Source: Saccharospirillum mangrovi
Lineage (GTDB): Bacteria; Pseudomonadota; Gammaproteobacteria; Pseudomonadales; Natronospirillaceae
DNA: 64,000 nucleotides
Assembly: GCF_003367315.1 (NCBI RefSeq)
Contig: NZ_CP031415.1
Location: forward strand, 556,001-620,000
Direction: 5' to 3'
A program made the translations under genes and the position numbers. This document shows, piece after piece, positions 9,111 through 19,209 of the stretch. The notes beneath the pieces are model-generated. The model saw only the letters and a program-made list of their open reading frames with translations, had not been told where the DNA came from and ran no database searches. Numbering within the stretch: position 1 is the first letter of the stretch; each line of letters begins with the position of its first letter.

Positions 9111-9407
9111 TTAAGACTCGATCTGGTAGTCTTCGCTGCCGCCGGTCATGCCGCCGGTGAGTTCCAGATTTTCGAACTCGGCCAGTGTCAGATCGCCGGA
9201 ACCGTCTTCATCCAGCGTGTCGAACTGGTCGTCGAGCGTCATGCTGGCAGCGGCTTCTTCTGCGGTGATTACGCTGTCGCTGTTGGCATCGAACTGCTCG
9301 AACAGGGTTTCGTGATCCACTTGGCTGTTGACGGCCATATCATCGGCCAGAGCGCCAGTGGCGGTGAACGCTACCAAAGATGTGGTCATTACGATGGCTG
9401 TTTTCAT
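9111..9407 (-). CDS. Small secreted EF-hand calcium-binding protein
   Basis: A 98-residue protein with a Sec signal peptide ending in GALA at about residue 21, so it is probably periplasmic or secreted. Two EF-hand loops are clear: DANSDSVITAEE (about 39-50, with Ser at the usual Gly position 6) and DEDGSGDLTLAE (about 64-75). The tail is Gly/Ser/acid rich. AGGAG lies just before the ATG. Its function is unknown; such calmodulin-like small proteins are common in marine gammaproteobacteria. It is monocistronic, with its own terminator before glrK. Confidence 0.85.
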   Translation of the reverse strand: MKTAIVMTTSLVAFTATGALADDMAVNSQVDHETLFEQFDANSDSVITAEEAAASMTLDDQFDTLDEDGSGDLTLAEFENLELTGGMTGGSEDYQIES

Positions 9408-9669
9408 GGCGTTTACTCCTGACTGTGGTGTGTATCAAAGTTTCGGATTTGCCCGGGATCGAAAGATCGCCTGGGGTAACCGGGCTATTTCAAAGCCTGT
9501 GCCAGGTCAGTAAAAACGTTATAAAACAATGGGTTAGCGTCGATAGTGGAAATTGAGGCTGCGCTGAAGGCGGGATAACAGTCGCCAGATGGCGACGGTC
9601 TTTGAGGTGGGTTAATAAAATCCTTTAAAAATCAAAGCGTTGGACTGTCGCTCTTTGGCGACAGCCCGC

Positions 9670-11541
9670 TTAGGTGCGGAAACGCCGGGTCTGTTGGTCG
9701 AGTTCTTCCAGCCGTTTGGCGACGGCTTCAACCTGAGCGCGCACCCGTTGCAGCGATTGGTTGTCGTTGCGCAAATGGCTGGCGACGCTTTCCATGTCGC
9801 GGCTGATGCCCTGGGCGGCTTTATCGACTTCCTCGATGGCCTGCGCCATCTGGTCGGCGGCTGACACGCCTTGTTGGGCGTCGGCCTCGATCGCCTGCAT
9901 GGCTTGTACTGCGGCCGAGCTGTGTTGCTCCACCGCTTCCAAATGGTGGCGGCCGGTTTCGGTGACTTCCACCGCCTGGCGCGTGAAGCCCTGGATGTCG
10001 CTGACGATGGCATCGATGCGCGACGTGGCGTCCACGGTTTGCTCGGCCAGTTTGCGCACTTCGTCGGCGACGACGGAGAAACCGCGACCGGCGTCGCCAG
10101 CGCGTGCCGATTCAATGGCCGCATTCAGCGCCAGCAAATTGGTTTGCTCGGCCAGGCCGTTGATCATTTCGACAATGTTGTCGATGTCGGTGGAGCGCTC
10201 GTTCAATTCCTGCAATTTCATATCGATCTGGCCGACCACCTGGCCGGTTTCGCGCAGGCTGGTGACGGCCTGATTCAGCGTCTGGCTGCCGGTGCGCGCC
10301 GATTGCAACGTCTGCCGTACCTGAGTTGACAAGGTGCGGGTGGTGTCTGCGACGTCAGACAGGGTGGCGGAAATCTCTTCGGTGCTGGTGGCAACGCTCT
10401 GGCCTTGATCATTAATCTGCTCATTGCTGCGTTCCAGACTGCGCGTTTCGCCGATCAGGTCGCGCATCATGCCGGTGGAGCTGCTTGCCGATTCCGACAC
10501 CGCCTGCACCAGGGCCCCCAGGCCTTCGGTACTGGCGTTGACCTGGCTGCTGAGCTGGTCGAATTCGTCGTTGCGTTTTTGGTTGACGCTCAAGCGGGCG
10601 CTCAGGTCGCCCTCTTTGACTTTGTTCAGATCGCTGATGATGCCTTTGAGTAACTGCCGGACATTGCGGGTGATGCCGGTAACGAGGGCGAGCATAAACA
10701 GGCCGATGCCGACGCTGACCAACGCCAGCAGCAGTTGCGCGCGGACAGCGCCATGGCGAGATACGGTGCGCGCTTGCTGAATGCGCTGGTCGAGTTCTGC
10801 GCGCACGCTCTGCTGTTGCAGATCCATCGCGGCGAGCGCCTCGCTCATCGCTGCCTGATCACTTTCCAACTGGCGGCTGCCGACGCGGTGTTCATCGATC
10901 AGTTCGATATAGCGGGTGTTGAGATCTTCGAAGCGCTCCGCCAGGCCATAGTCGGACAGGAAGCCGATGTAGGTAGCCAGCGACTCTTTTAATTGCTGAT
11001 AGCCCTGCTCCGACGGTCGCGACAGATAAATCACTTCCTCGCTGCGGATTTTCTCTATCTGGTCCTGCACGAACGACAAAAAGCCCACCGTCTCGCTGAG
11101 GGTTTCGCCCTGCTGGCGTACCTCGGCGTTGAAACCGGATTCCAGTGTCAGGCCGAGCCATTGGGCTTGTTGCAGATACGCCAGGGTGGCGTCGAGGTAG
11201 GCGCGATCGTGATTCAGAACCGCGGCCATGCCAGCTGCGGCGGCGTCCGACTGTTCAGCGCTGTCGCTTTCACCCATGCGCTCACGCGCTGCTTGCAAGT
11301 CGGCTTGCAGGGCGTCGAGGTTGTCGTCGTTCAGACTGTACAGGCGCACGCGCAAGCGCAGCGCTTCCAGAATGTAAGCGTCGAGTTCTGTGGATGTCTG
11401 ATTCAGTTGCTCAAGTTGTTCGGATGAGCGCTGTTGTTGATTCAGACTCTGTAAGGCCACGCCATACAGGATGGCTAAGCCCAGCAAGGCACTGACGACG
11501 AGCAGCGTCAGTTTCATGCGGAAACTGAGGTTTTTTATCAT
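9670..11541 (-). CDS. Methyl-accepting chemotaxis protein, helical-bundle sensor
   Basis: A 623-residue chemoreceptor. Membrane helices lie at about 10-30 and 270-295, with an all-helical periplasmic region between them rich in Gln, Leu and Glu and without a recognisable Cache fold. A HAMP domain (about 295-350) and the cytoplasmic signalling domain follow; the hairpin tip contains [20 protein letters not shown] and the downstream [18 protein letters not shown], typical of MCPs. It has no C-terminal CheR-docking pentapeptide. The ligand cannot be deduced. It appears to be transcribed alone. Confidence 0.92.
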   Translation of the reverse strand: MIKNLSFRMKLTLLVVSALLGLAILYGVALQSLNQQQRSSEQLEQLNQTSTELDAYILEALRLRVRLYSLNDDNLDALQADLQAARERMGESDSAEQSDAAAAGMAAVLNHDRAYLDATLAYLQQAQWLGLTLESGFNAEVRQQGETLSETVGFLSFVQDQIEKIRSEEVIYLSRPSEQGYQQLKESLATYIGFLSDYGLAERFEDLNTRYIELIDEHRVGSRQLESDQAAMSEALAAMDLQQQSVRAELDQRIQQARTVSRHGAVRAQLLLALVSVGIGLFMLALVTGITRNVRQLLKGIISDLNKVKEGDLSARLSVNQKRNDEFDQLSSQVNASTEGLGALVQAVSESASSSTGMMRDLIGETRSLERSNEQINDQGQSVATSTEEISATLSDVADTTRTLSTQVRQTLQSARTGSQTLNQAVTSLRETGQVVGQIDMKLQELNERSTDIDNIVEMINGLAEQTNLLALNAAIESARAGDAGRGFSVVADEVRKLAEQTVDATSRIDAIVSDIQGFTRQAVEVTETGRHHLEAVEQHSSAAVQAMQAIEADAQQGVSAADQMAQAIEEVDKAAQGISRDMESVASHLRNDNQSLQRVRAQVEAVAKRLEELDQQTRRFRT

Positions 11542-11680
11542 TGTTATTGTCCGTTACCGATCGGCTGTGACTGACAATTCGGCCAGTCAGTCACTGAGTG
11601 TAACGGCAGAGAAGAAAGGCGTTTGAACGCTGATTTGGAACGCTGTGGCCCGGCAGGCGAACGCTGCCGGGCCGGGCGGG

Positions 11681-13051
<1,371 letters not shown>

Positions 13052-13162
13052 GCGCTACTCCTCGCCAGGTTTGCTTCAGTTGTCGAACAGATCTGGTGAG
13101 CGTTTATAAGGGCAAACGCGTCGATTGCAATTCGCAAAGATGCAGGGAAAAACCACGATGGG

Positions 13163-13197
13163 AAAAAGCAAAGTCGGCGCGCCGTTGCAGCGCGCCG
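13163..13197 (-). terminator. Probable terminator downstream of the membrane protein gene
   Basis: An 8-bp GC stem (CGGCGCGC/GCGCGCCG, 13175-13197) with a 7-base loop is followed on the minus strand by ACTTTGCTTTTT. It lies between the membrane protein gene and gnd. Confidence 0.6.
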
Positions 13198-13210
13198 CAA
13201 GCGCCAGAAA

Positions 13211-13801
13211 TTAGCCGGCGCCGAGGAAGAAAATACTGAAAATACTGAGTGCCAGTGAGATCAGACCGACCGACAATTCGATCAGCGCGATGGCGCTGCG
13301 ATCGGTGCTGGCCGGACGGCTGTAAACGCGCTGAGTGCGACTGCCGTCGATTTTCTTCGGCGCTGCCTTGGCGTTGGGCTTGGACGGTGCAGAAGAACGT
13401 TTCAGACGGAAGGCTGACAGGAAGGTCGCCTTTAACGGTTGCGACGACAAAAAGCCGATACCGAAGACGATGACAATGTAGATCAGCAGGTTAACCAGTT
13501 CCGGCGGTTCAGCCCAGAAGCGTGATCCATAGAGCGGATACAGCACAAAGGCGCTGATCAGCGTGCCAATGAGCGTACTGAACAGTGGGTAAACAATGCG
13601 CATCAGCCGTTGAATCACGCCCATGATGACCGGCAACGCTATCAACACGCCAGCCCAGTGTGCGTAGTAATTAAATAGGATTTTCAGGATCAAGGTATCC
13701 TGCAGATAAAACGTACCGACACCGGTACCCAAGGCAAACACCAGCGCGCCCACCAGGACGTTCAGGGTTTTGGAAAAGCGAGTGTTCTTGTAAATCATCA
13801 T
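13211..13801 (-). CDS. Unknown multi-spanning membrane protein
   Basis: A 196-residue protein I do not recognise. About five hydrophobic segments are visible: 12-33, 40-62, 68-92, 101-123 and 170-194. Between the fourth and fifth lies a basic, Lys/Arg/Ser-rich loop (about 128-165), which would be cytoplasmic by the positive-inside rule. The gene starts ATGATG with GGAGGG directly upstream; the second ATG is at the more normal distance. It stands alone, with a likely terminator behind it. No catalytic or binding motif is seen. Confidence 0.7.
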   Translation of the reverse strand: MMIYKNTRFSKTLNVLVGALVFALGTGVGTFYLQDTLILKILFNYYAHWAGVLIALPVIMGVIQRLMRIVYPLFSTLIGTLISAFVLYPLYGSRFWAEPPELVNLLIYIVIVFGIGFLSSQPLKATFLSAFRLKRSSAPSKPNAKAAPKKIDGSRTQRVYSRPASTDRSAIALIELSVGLISLALSIFSIFFLGAG

Positions 13802-14121
13802 CCCTCCGGGAAAATCTCACCATAACTGTACTGATGCCAAACGAGCCGACGCTGCAGTACACACCAGCGATGAAGAGCATTCCGCGGTACATCGTGAAAT
13901 CAGGCAGGAATTTCTTCCATCCAAGCCGTCTTCGCACCAAGCATCCGCACCGCAGCTGACCGCCGATCCAACACCAAAGCGGGATCGTGAGTCAGGCAAA
14001 ACAGGCTGAATATCGCCGTTGGACGGCTATTCGATAACGGCCCTGTGAAAAGTAGCACCGTCGCAGCGTTTATAAAGTGTGACGCCGTCGTGATCAAGTA
14101 CAACGCCCGTACCGGCCGGCT
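13802..14121. other. 320-bp gap without a convincing gene
   Basis: This stretch separates two minus-strand genes. It must hold the promoter of the membrane protein gene. A minus-strand open frame of 67 codons (13900-14103) contains SLFCLTHDPALVLDRR, faintly like the C-terminal end of an ABC ATPase, but has no plausible ribosome-binding site or complete domain. No repeat, RNA gene or terminator was recognised. Confidence 0.5.
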
Positions 14122-15048
14122 TCACAACGGCGCTATCCAGACGCTGCCTAACCACAACCAGAACGGCAGTGCGACAAAGCCAAACAACGATTGGGCGGTA
14201 ATGATGTTCGCCATCAGGCGGGTATCGCCGCCGAGTTGCCGCGCCAGAATAAAGGCTGACGACGCTGTTGGCAGTGCCGCCAGCAACAACAGCACTTGCA
14301 AGGCCGGCGTCGGCAGCGCGAACAGCGCACCGAAACCCAGCATCAGCAACGGTAAGGCAACGAATTTCAGCAAGCTGGCTTTGACGATGGCGCCGACATC
14401 GCCGCTGAGTGAATGCGGTGTCAGCGCGACGCCGACCGCCAACAACCCCAGCGGCAGCGCAGTGGCGCCGATCAACGCCAGCGTTGGCGCGCTCCAACCC
14501 GGCAACCCCAGGCCAGTGGCGTTCAACGCCAGGCCCAGCAAGCAGGCGAGGATCAACGGATTGGTCGCCAATTGCCGGCCGACGTGTCGTGCGCTCAGGC
14601 TGGCGTTACTGCCGGCCAACGCAAAGGCCAGAATGCACAGCACGTTGATCAGCGGAATCATGATGCCGACGGCCATGGCGGCCCAGACCAGACCGGAATC
14701 GCCATAGAGAGCGCTGGCGGCGGCAAGCCCGATGTAGGTATTGAAGCGAATACCGCCCTGGAACACCGACGTCAGTGCCGGTCCGTTGGACGCCAGCCAG
14801 CGATGCAGCAGCGCGATCAAGGCGCTCAGGCTGAGCAGGGCGGCGGCGATGACCAACGCCAGTTGGCCCAATCCCGCTGCCGAAAAATCGGCCAGTGCCA
14901 GTCGGTTTACCAGCAAAGCCGGGAAGGCCAAATAGTAGGTCAGCCGCTCGATGCCCGGCCAAACGTCGGCGCCGGGGAAGTTCAGTCGCCCGAGCAGCGC
15001 GCCGATCAGAATCAGTAAAAAGACCGGGCCTAAAGCGTCGGCGATCAT
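14122..15048 (-). CDS. AEC family (auxin efflux carrier-like) permease
   Basis: An inner-membrane transporter of the AEC family, with about ten hydrophobic segments arranged as two repeats of five. The chosen ATG gives MIADALGPVFLLILIGALLG, a typical AEC N-terminus, with GGGGA upstream; an in-frame start 12 codons earlier is less likely. The second half begins after a loop near residue 160 (ARHVGRQLATNPLILACLLG). AEC members in bacteria export or import organic acids such as malate or malonate, but the substrate cannot be told here. It is divergent from the DUF2239 gene. Confidence 0.85.
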   Translation of the reverse strand: MIADALGPVFLLILIGALLGRLNFPGADVWPGIERLTYYLAFPALLVNRLALADFSAAGLGQLALVIAAALLSLSALIALLHRWLASNGPALTSVFQGGIRFNTYIGLAAASALYGDSGLVWAAMAVGIMIPLINVLCILAFALAGSNASLSARHVGRQLATNPLILACLLGLALNATGLGLPGWSAPTLALIGATALPLGLLAVGVALTPHSLSGDVGAIVKASLLKFVALPLLMLGFGALFALPTPALQVLLLLAALPTASSAFILARQLGGDTRLMANIITAQSLFGFVALPFWLWLGSVWIAPL

Positions 15049-15134
15049 GGTGTTGGCGTTCCCCGTGTTCGTGTCTGCGCACAAAGCGGGTCAGTGTAGG
15101 GGGCGGTCTGGGCGCGATAAAGCGCTTGTATTTA

Positions 15135-15167
15135 ATCCGGGTAAAAATAAAATAAATAAACCCGGAT
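15135..15167. repeat. Inverted repeat in the AEC/DUF2239 divergent promoter region
   Basis: Perfect 8-bp arms ATCCGGGT (15135-15142) and ACCCGGAT (15160-15167) enclose a 17-base stretch of only A and T. The centre is just upstream of the DUF2239 ribosome-binding site. It could be an operator for a dimeric regulator or a hairpin in the mRNA leader. Confidence 0.55.
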
Positions 15168-15185
15168 AAAATTGGAGTGAGGGCT

Positions 15186-15752
15186 GTGGAACTGATCGTT
15201 TTTCATCAACACCGCCGCGTGGCCCAAGGCGAGGTTGCAACGGCTTTGGCGCAGGCGCGGCGATTTCTGGCCGAGCAGCCGGTGGTTGGCGCGGACCTGC
15301 TGGTGCTCGATCGGCACAGTGCTCGCCTGATTGAGGTGGATTTTAGTCTCGACGACGGCGTGATTTTGAAAATGCTCGGCGTGCAGCAAGCTCAACGCAC
15401 CGGCCGCGGTCGGCCGAAACTGGGCGTGCAATCGCGCGAGGTGTCACTGTTGCCGCGGCACTGGCAGTGGCTGAACAGCCAGCCCGGTGGCGCGTCGTCG
15501 GCGTTGCGTCGGTTAGTCGAGGCAGCGCGGCGGTCGCCCGAAGTGCAGCGCGAAGAAAACCGCCAGGCGGTGGATCGGTTTCTGCAAACCCTGGCCGGCG
15601 ACTTGCCCAACTACGAAGAGGCGTTGCGTCAGTTTTATCGCGGCGATTACACCCGAATGACCGAACAGATGTCGAACTGGCCGGCCGATGTGGTCGAACA
15701 AACTCAGGCGCTGGTGGCGCAGGTTGAGCGCGGCGGGTCACCGGCCGTTTGA
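15186..15752 (+). CDS. DUF2239 family protein
   Basis: A 188-residue cytoplasmic protein of the DUF2239 family, recognised from GRPKLGVQSREVSLLPRHW and the following WLNSQPGGASSALRRLVEAAR. Its function is unknown. The GTG at 15186 is preferred because GGAG ends 8 bases upstream; a GTG three codons earlier lies inside that motif. The N-terminal part (about 1-60) looks like a small alpha/beta unit and the C-terminal half is helical. It has no partner genes in the same direction except the dioxygenase about 100 bases downstream. Confidence 0.82.
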   Translation: MELIVFHQHRRVAQGEVATALAQARRFLAEQPVVGADLLVLDRHSARLIEVDFSLDDGVILKMLGVQQAQRTGRGRPKLGVQSREVSLLPRHWQWLNSQPGGASSALRRLVEAARRSPEVQREENRQAVDRFLQTLAGDLPNYEEALRQFYRGDYTRMTEQMSNWPADVVEQTQALVAQVERGGSPAV

Positions 15753-15858
15753 CGTTGCCGGCTTTGTTCAGATTCCACGACGGTCATGGTCAGACTTTTT
15801 CGATTGTGAGGCCATCGGGGCGTCACTACATTGAGCGGCATTACAGAGGAGTGCTGTT

Positions 15859-16659
15859 ATGTCCACCAAAGCCCCGGTTTTCTTCCTGCCTCACGGCGGC
15901 GGTCCAATGCCGTTGATGGGCGACCCCGGCCACCGGCCAATCATTGATCTGATGACGCAAGCGTCGTCACTCTGGACTCAACCCAAGGCGATACTGGTGA
16001 TCAGCGCCCATTGGGAAGCTGAGCTGCCCACGGTGCTGGCCGATACCGACCCGGGCCTGTATTTCGATTACTACGGTTTTCCGCGGGAAACGTATGAATA
16101 CCGCTACCCGGCGCAAAATCCGGAACCCTGGCAGCAGGCGGTAAAACAGGCGCTGAGCGACGCCGGTCTGGACTTCGCCACCGGTGCCCAGCGCGGCTAC
16201 GACCATGGTGTGTTCGTACCGCTGAAACTGATGTATCCGCAGGCGGATTTGCCGGTGATGCAACTATCGCTGGTGCACAACCTTGATCCGCAAACCCATC
16301 TTGAGTTGGGCCGGGCGTTGGCGCCGCTGCGTGATCAGGGCGTGATGATTCTGGGTTCGGGTTTTTCCTTCCACAACATGCGTGCCTACAAATTCAATGG
16401 CGGCGCTGCCGGCCCGGAGAGCGAGGCGTTTCACGGCTGGCTGGTGGAGCAACTGACCGACAGCGCGCTCACCGCAGAACAGCGCGAAGCGCAGTTGGCG
16501 CATTGGGCGGAGGCGCCATACGCCCGTTTCTGCCATCCGCGTGAAGAGCACCTGCTGCCGTTGCACGTTTGTTTGGGGGCCGCAGAAGGTGCGGCGGCGG
16601 AGATCGTTTTCGATCAGGCGTTATTGGGCCAACGAGCCATCGGCGCGCTTTGGCGTTAA
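15859..16659 (+). CDS. LigB-type extradiol ring-cleavage dioxygenase (YgiD/DODA family)
   Basis: A 266-residue class III extradiol dioxygenase related to 4,5-DOPA dioxygenase. The family pattern is clear: FFLPHGGGPMPLMGD at the N-terminus with the metal-binding His, SAHWE at about 50, YDHGVFVPLKLMYP at about 113, and the late GSGFSFHN at about 172. In this family three His residues bind one catalytic metal ion. The physiological substrate is unknown; E. coli YgiD acts on DOPA in vitro. AGAGGAG precedes the ATG. The stop codon lies inside a 14-bp tandem repeat. Confidence 0.9.
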   Translation: MSTKAPVFFLPHGGGPMPLMGDPGHRPIIDLMTQASSLWTQPKAILVISAHWEAELPTVLADTDPGLYFDYYGFPRETYEYRYPAQNPEPWQQAVKQALSDAGLDFATGAQRGYDHGVFVPLKLMYPQADLPVMQLSLVHNLDPQTHLELGRALAPLRDQGVMILGSGFSFHNMRAYKFNGGAAGPESEAFHGWLVEQLTDSALTAEQREAQLAHWAEAPYARFCHPREEHLLPLHVCLGAAEGAAAEIVFDQALLGQRAIGALWR

Positions 16660-16683
16660 GTGCCTGGCGTTAAGTGCCTGGCG
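16651..16683. repeat. 14-bp tandem repeat spanning a stop codon
   Basis: The unit TGGCGTTAAGTGCC occurs at 16651-16664 and again at 16665-16678, with a 5-base partial third copy. The TAA stop of the dioxygenase is in the first unit. A short inverted repeat (CGACTG/CAGTCG) follows at about 16689-16706. Confidence 0.85.
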
Positions 16684-16790
16684 CTGAGCGACTGACTCGC
16701 CAGTCGATTCCGGCTTCGGTTATGCTGTCCGGGCGCCAGACGGGCAGCATAACAACCGAATAACAAGCGACGCCCGCAGCCGGAGGCAAC

Positions 16791-17690
16791 ATGTCCACCC
16801 AACCCGAATTCGAGCTGGTTCAGGAACGCGAACACAGCCTGCGCTACCTGTCTCATGGTGCCGACAGCGATTTGATCCGTTGGCACTACCATCGTGAATA
16901 CGAACTGCATCTGATCCGCCGCACCCGAGGCAAAGCCTTTATTGGCGATTACATCGGCCCGTTTCGCCCGGAAACGGTGTTTCTGTGTGGCCCGAATCTG
17001 CCGCACAACTGGATCACCACCGCCCAGTGGCACGACGACACCCGCGATCAGGTCATTAATTTCAGCGAAGACCTGATGGCCCAATTGGGCCACTTGTTGC
17101 CTGAGATGCAGGCACTGAACCCAATGCTGGAGGCGTCGCGCTACGGCCTGGAATTCGATGCAACGGTCAGCCGTGAACTGGTGCCGGCGTTCGATCGCAT
17201 CGAGCAGGCGACCGGTATGAATCGGCTGCTGCAATTTTTCGAAGTGTTGAACCGGCTGGCGCAAAGCCCGTACCGGGTGTTGTCGACTCGGGCCTACGAC
17301 CGTCAGGCCGATCCGGTGTTGGAAGAGCGCATTAATACGGTGGTCAATTACATTGCCGAGCATTACACCGGCGACGTCAGCCTGGACGAAGTGGCCGCGC
17401 TGGTGCGCTTGTCGCCGGCGTTTTTCTCGCGCTATTTCCGCCGCGCCACCGGCCACCGCTTTGTCGATTTCGTCACCCGCATGCGCATCAGCAAAGCCTG
17501 CGAGCGGTTGGAGCTGACACGCGACCCCATTACCAACATCTGCTTTGAAGTCGGCTTCGCCAACGTCGCCAACTTCAACCGCCATTTTCTCAAGATCAAA
17601 GGCATGACGCCGCGCCAATATCGCGACTCTTTGGCACTGCGCGCCGGGGTGCATCGGTTGCCAATTAAAGCGGGAGTCAAAAAAGTATAG
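16791..17690 (+). CDS. mtlR: AraC family regulator of the mannitol operon (MtlR-like)
   Basis: A 299-residue transcription regulator. The N-terminal half holds a cupin-like sensor region (RWHYHREYELHLI, about 31-43; FLCGPNLPHNW, about 64-74), and the C-terminal 100 residues a double helix-turn-helix of AraC type ending in NFNRHFLKIKGMTPRQYR. It lies directly upstream of, and in line with, the mannitol transport and dehydrogenase genes, as mtlR does in Pseudomonas fluorescens, where it is the AraC-type activator. GGAGG precedes the ATG. A close paralogue sits at 24892-25785, on the other side of the cluster. Confidence 0.87.
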   Translation: MSTQPEFELVQEREHSLRYLSHGADSDLIRWHYHREYELHLIRRTRGKAFIGDYIGPFRPETVFLCGPNLPHNWITTAQWHDDTRDQVINFSEDLMAQLGHLLPEMQALNPMLEASRYGLEFDATVSRELVPAFDRIEQATGMNRLLQFFEVLNRLAQSPYRVLSTRAYDRQADPVLEERINTVVNYIAEHYTGDVSLDEVAALVRLSPAFFSRYFRRATGHRFVDFVTRMRISKACERLELTRDPITNICFEVGFANVANFNRHFLKIKGMTPRQYRDSLALRAGVHRLPIKAGVKKV

Positions 17691-17724
17691 AAATTTTTGG
17701 GTGCAGTATTGGTTGCCTGGCCAG

Positions 17725-17753
17725 TCCATCCGTTTAATGGATCAATCCATCGG
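17725..17753 (+). promoter_or_regulatory. Candidate AraC-type operator upstream of mtlE
   Basis: Two direct repeats TCCATCCG (17725-17732) and TCCATCGG (17746-17753) are spaced exactly 21 bp, two helical turns, as half-sites of AraC-type activators often are. An inverted ATGGAT lies between them at 17737-17742. The assignment is inferred from position and spacing. Confidence 0.5.
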
Positions 17754-17803
17754 TCACTGTCGGCCGATCGATTCACAACAACAACAATGGACAGGTAATA
17801 GCG

Positions 17804-19126
17804 ATGCAAATAACTAAAGCCCCCTCAGTGCGGCTGGCCACTCTGGCCTGTGCCGTTTCCCTCTCTACCGCAGCTCTCGCCGAAACCGTCACCATTGGTA
17901 CGGTAAACAACGGCGACATGATCCGTATGCAGGCACTGTCTTCTGCCTTTGAAGCCGCTCACCCGGACATCGATCTGGAATGGGTGATTCTGGAAGAAAA
18001 CGTACTGCGTCAGCGTCTGACCACCGACATCGCCGCGAACAGCGGTCAGTTCGATGTGATGACCATCGGCATGTATGAAACCCCGATCTGGGGTGAAAAC
18101 GGCTGGCTGGAGCCGATGAATAATCTGCCAAGCAGCTACGACGTGAATGACATCTTCCCGTCGGTCCGTGGTGGTCTGTCTTACGACGACACCCTGTACG
18201 CGCTGCCGTTCTACGCAGAAAGCTCCATGACTTACTACCGCAAAGATCTGTTTGCGGCTGCGGGTCTGACCATGCCGGCCGAGCCGACCTGGGATCAGAT
18301 GCGTGAATTCGCCGTGGCCCTGCACGATCCGTCGAAAGAACAGTACGGCATCTGCTTGCGCGGTAAAGCTGGCTGGGGTGAAAACATGGCCCTGGTAACC
18401 ACCATGGTGAACGCCTTCGGTGGCAGCTGGTTTGATATGGACTGGAATGCTCAGCTGGATTCCCCGGCCTGGCACGAGGCCATCAACTTCTACGTCGACA
18501 TTCTGGGTAACTACGGTCCTCCGGGCGCATCCAGCAACGGCTTCAACGAAAACCTGGCGCTGTTCAACACGGGCAAATGCGCTATGTGGATTGACGCCAC
18601 CGTTGCCGGCAGCTTCGTGACGGACGCAAGCCAGAGCCAGGTTGCTGATCAGGTCGGTTTCGCAGCCGCACCGAAGCAGAAAACCAGCAAAGGCAGTGGT
18701 TGGTTGTGGGCCTGGGCCCTGGCCATTCCGGTCAGCTCTGACGCCAAAGACGCCGCTCGTGAGTTCGTAACCTGGGCCACGTCCAAGGAATACTCTGAGC
18801 TGGTTGCCGACGAATACGGCATCGCCGCTATTCCGCCGGGCACTCGCGCCTCTACCTACGAAAACCAGGCTTACCTGGATGCCGCTGAGTTTGCGTCCAT
18901 GACGCTGTCTCAGATGCAGAAAGCCAATCCGAACGATCAGACTCTGAACCCGTCTCCCTACACTGGCGTGCAGTTCGTCGCCATTCCGGGCTTCAGCGGT
19001 TTCGGTACTGTCGTCGGTCAGCAGGTCTCTGGTGCATTGGCCGGTAACACCTCGGTCGATCAGGCGCTGCGTAACGCCAACCAAGTGGTGAATCGCGAAA
19101 TGCGCCGCGCGGGTTATCAGAACTGA
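17804..19126 (+). CDS. mtlE: Mannitol/polyol ABC transporter, periplasmic binding protein
   Basis: A family 1 extracellular solute-binding protein of 440 residues with a Sec signal peptide (cleavage after AALA, about residue 26). The mature start ETVTIGTVNNGDMIRMQ and the motifs EENVLRQRLTTDIA, YGICLRGKAGWGENMA and GPPGASSNGFNENLALF are typical of MtlE/SmoE proteins that bind mannitol, sorbitol and related polyols. It is the first gene of mtlEFGD. A strong hairpin after the stop probably keeps its expression above that of the permeases. Confidence 0.92.
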   Translation: MQITKAPSVRLATLACAVSLSTAALAETVTIGTVNNGDMIRMQALSSAFEAAHPDIDLEWVILEENVLRQRLTTDIAANSGQFDVMTIGMYETPIWGENGWLEPMNNLPSSYDVNDIFPSVRGGLSYDDTLYALPFYAESSMTYYRKDLFAAAGLTMPAEPTWDQMREFAVALHDPSKEQYGICLRGKAGWGENMALVTTMVNAFGGSWFDMDWNAQLDSPAWHEAINFYVDILGNYGPPGASSNGFNENLALFNTGKCAMWIDATVAGSFVTDASQSQVADQVGFAAAPKQKTSKGSGWLWAWALAIPVSSDAKDAAREFVTWATSKEYSELVADEYGIAAIPPGTRASTYENQAYLDAAEFASMTLSQMQKANPNDQTLNPSPYTGVQFVAIPGFSGFGTVVGQQVSGALAGNTSVDQALRNANQVVNREMRRAGYQN

Positions 19127-19159
19127 TCGGAGTCATCCGACTGTTTTGAGCCTAACCAA

Positions 19160-19194
19160 ACCCCGCCGGGTTCGCCCCGGCGGGGTCCGTTTTT
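19160..19194 (+). terminator. Attenuating hairpin between mtlE and mtlF
   Basis: An 11-bp GC stem (ACCCCGCCGGG/CCCGGCGGGGT) with loop TTCGC is followed by CCG and five T. It has the form of an intrinsic terminator placed inside the operon, 15 bases before mtlF. It probably gives partial termination or protects mtlE mRNA. Confidence 0.8.
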
Positions 19195-19209
19195 ACCGGA
19201 AGTCTGCCC

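Noticed and set aside
16656..17729. Long minus-strand open frames opposite mtlR and opposite several other GC-rich genes (for example 39221-40348, 59268-60296).
   Set aside because: They mirror the codon structure of well-identified genes and encode no recognisable domain.
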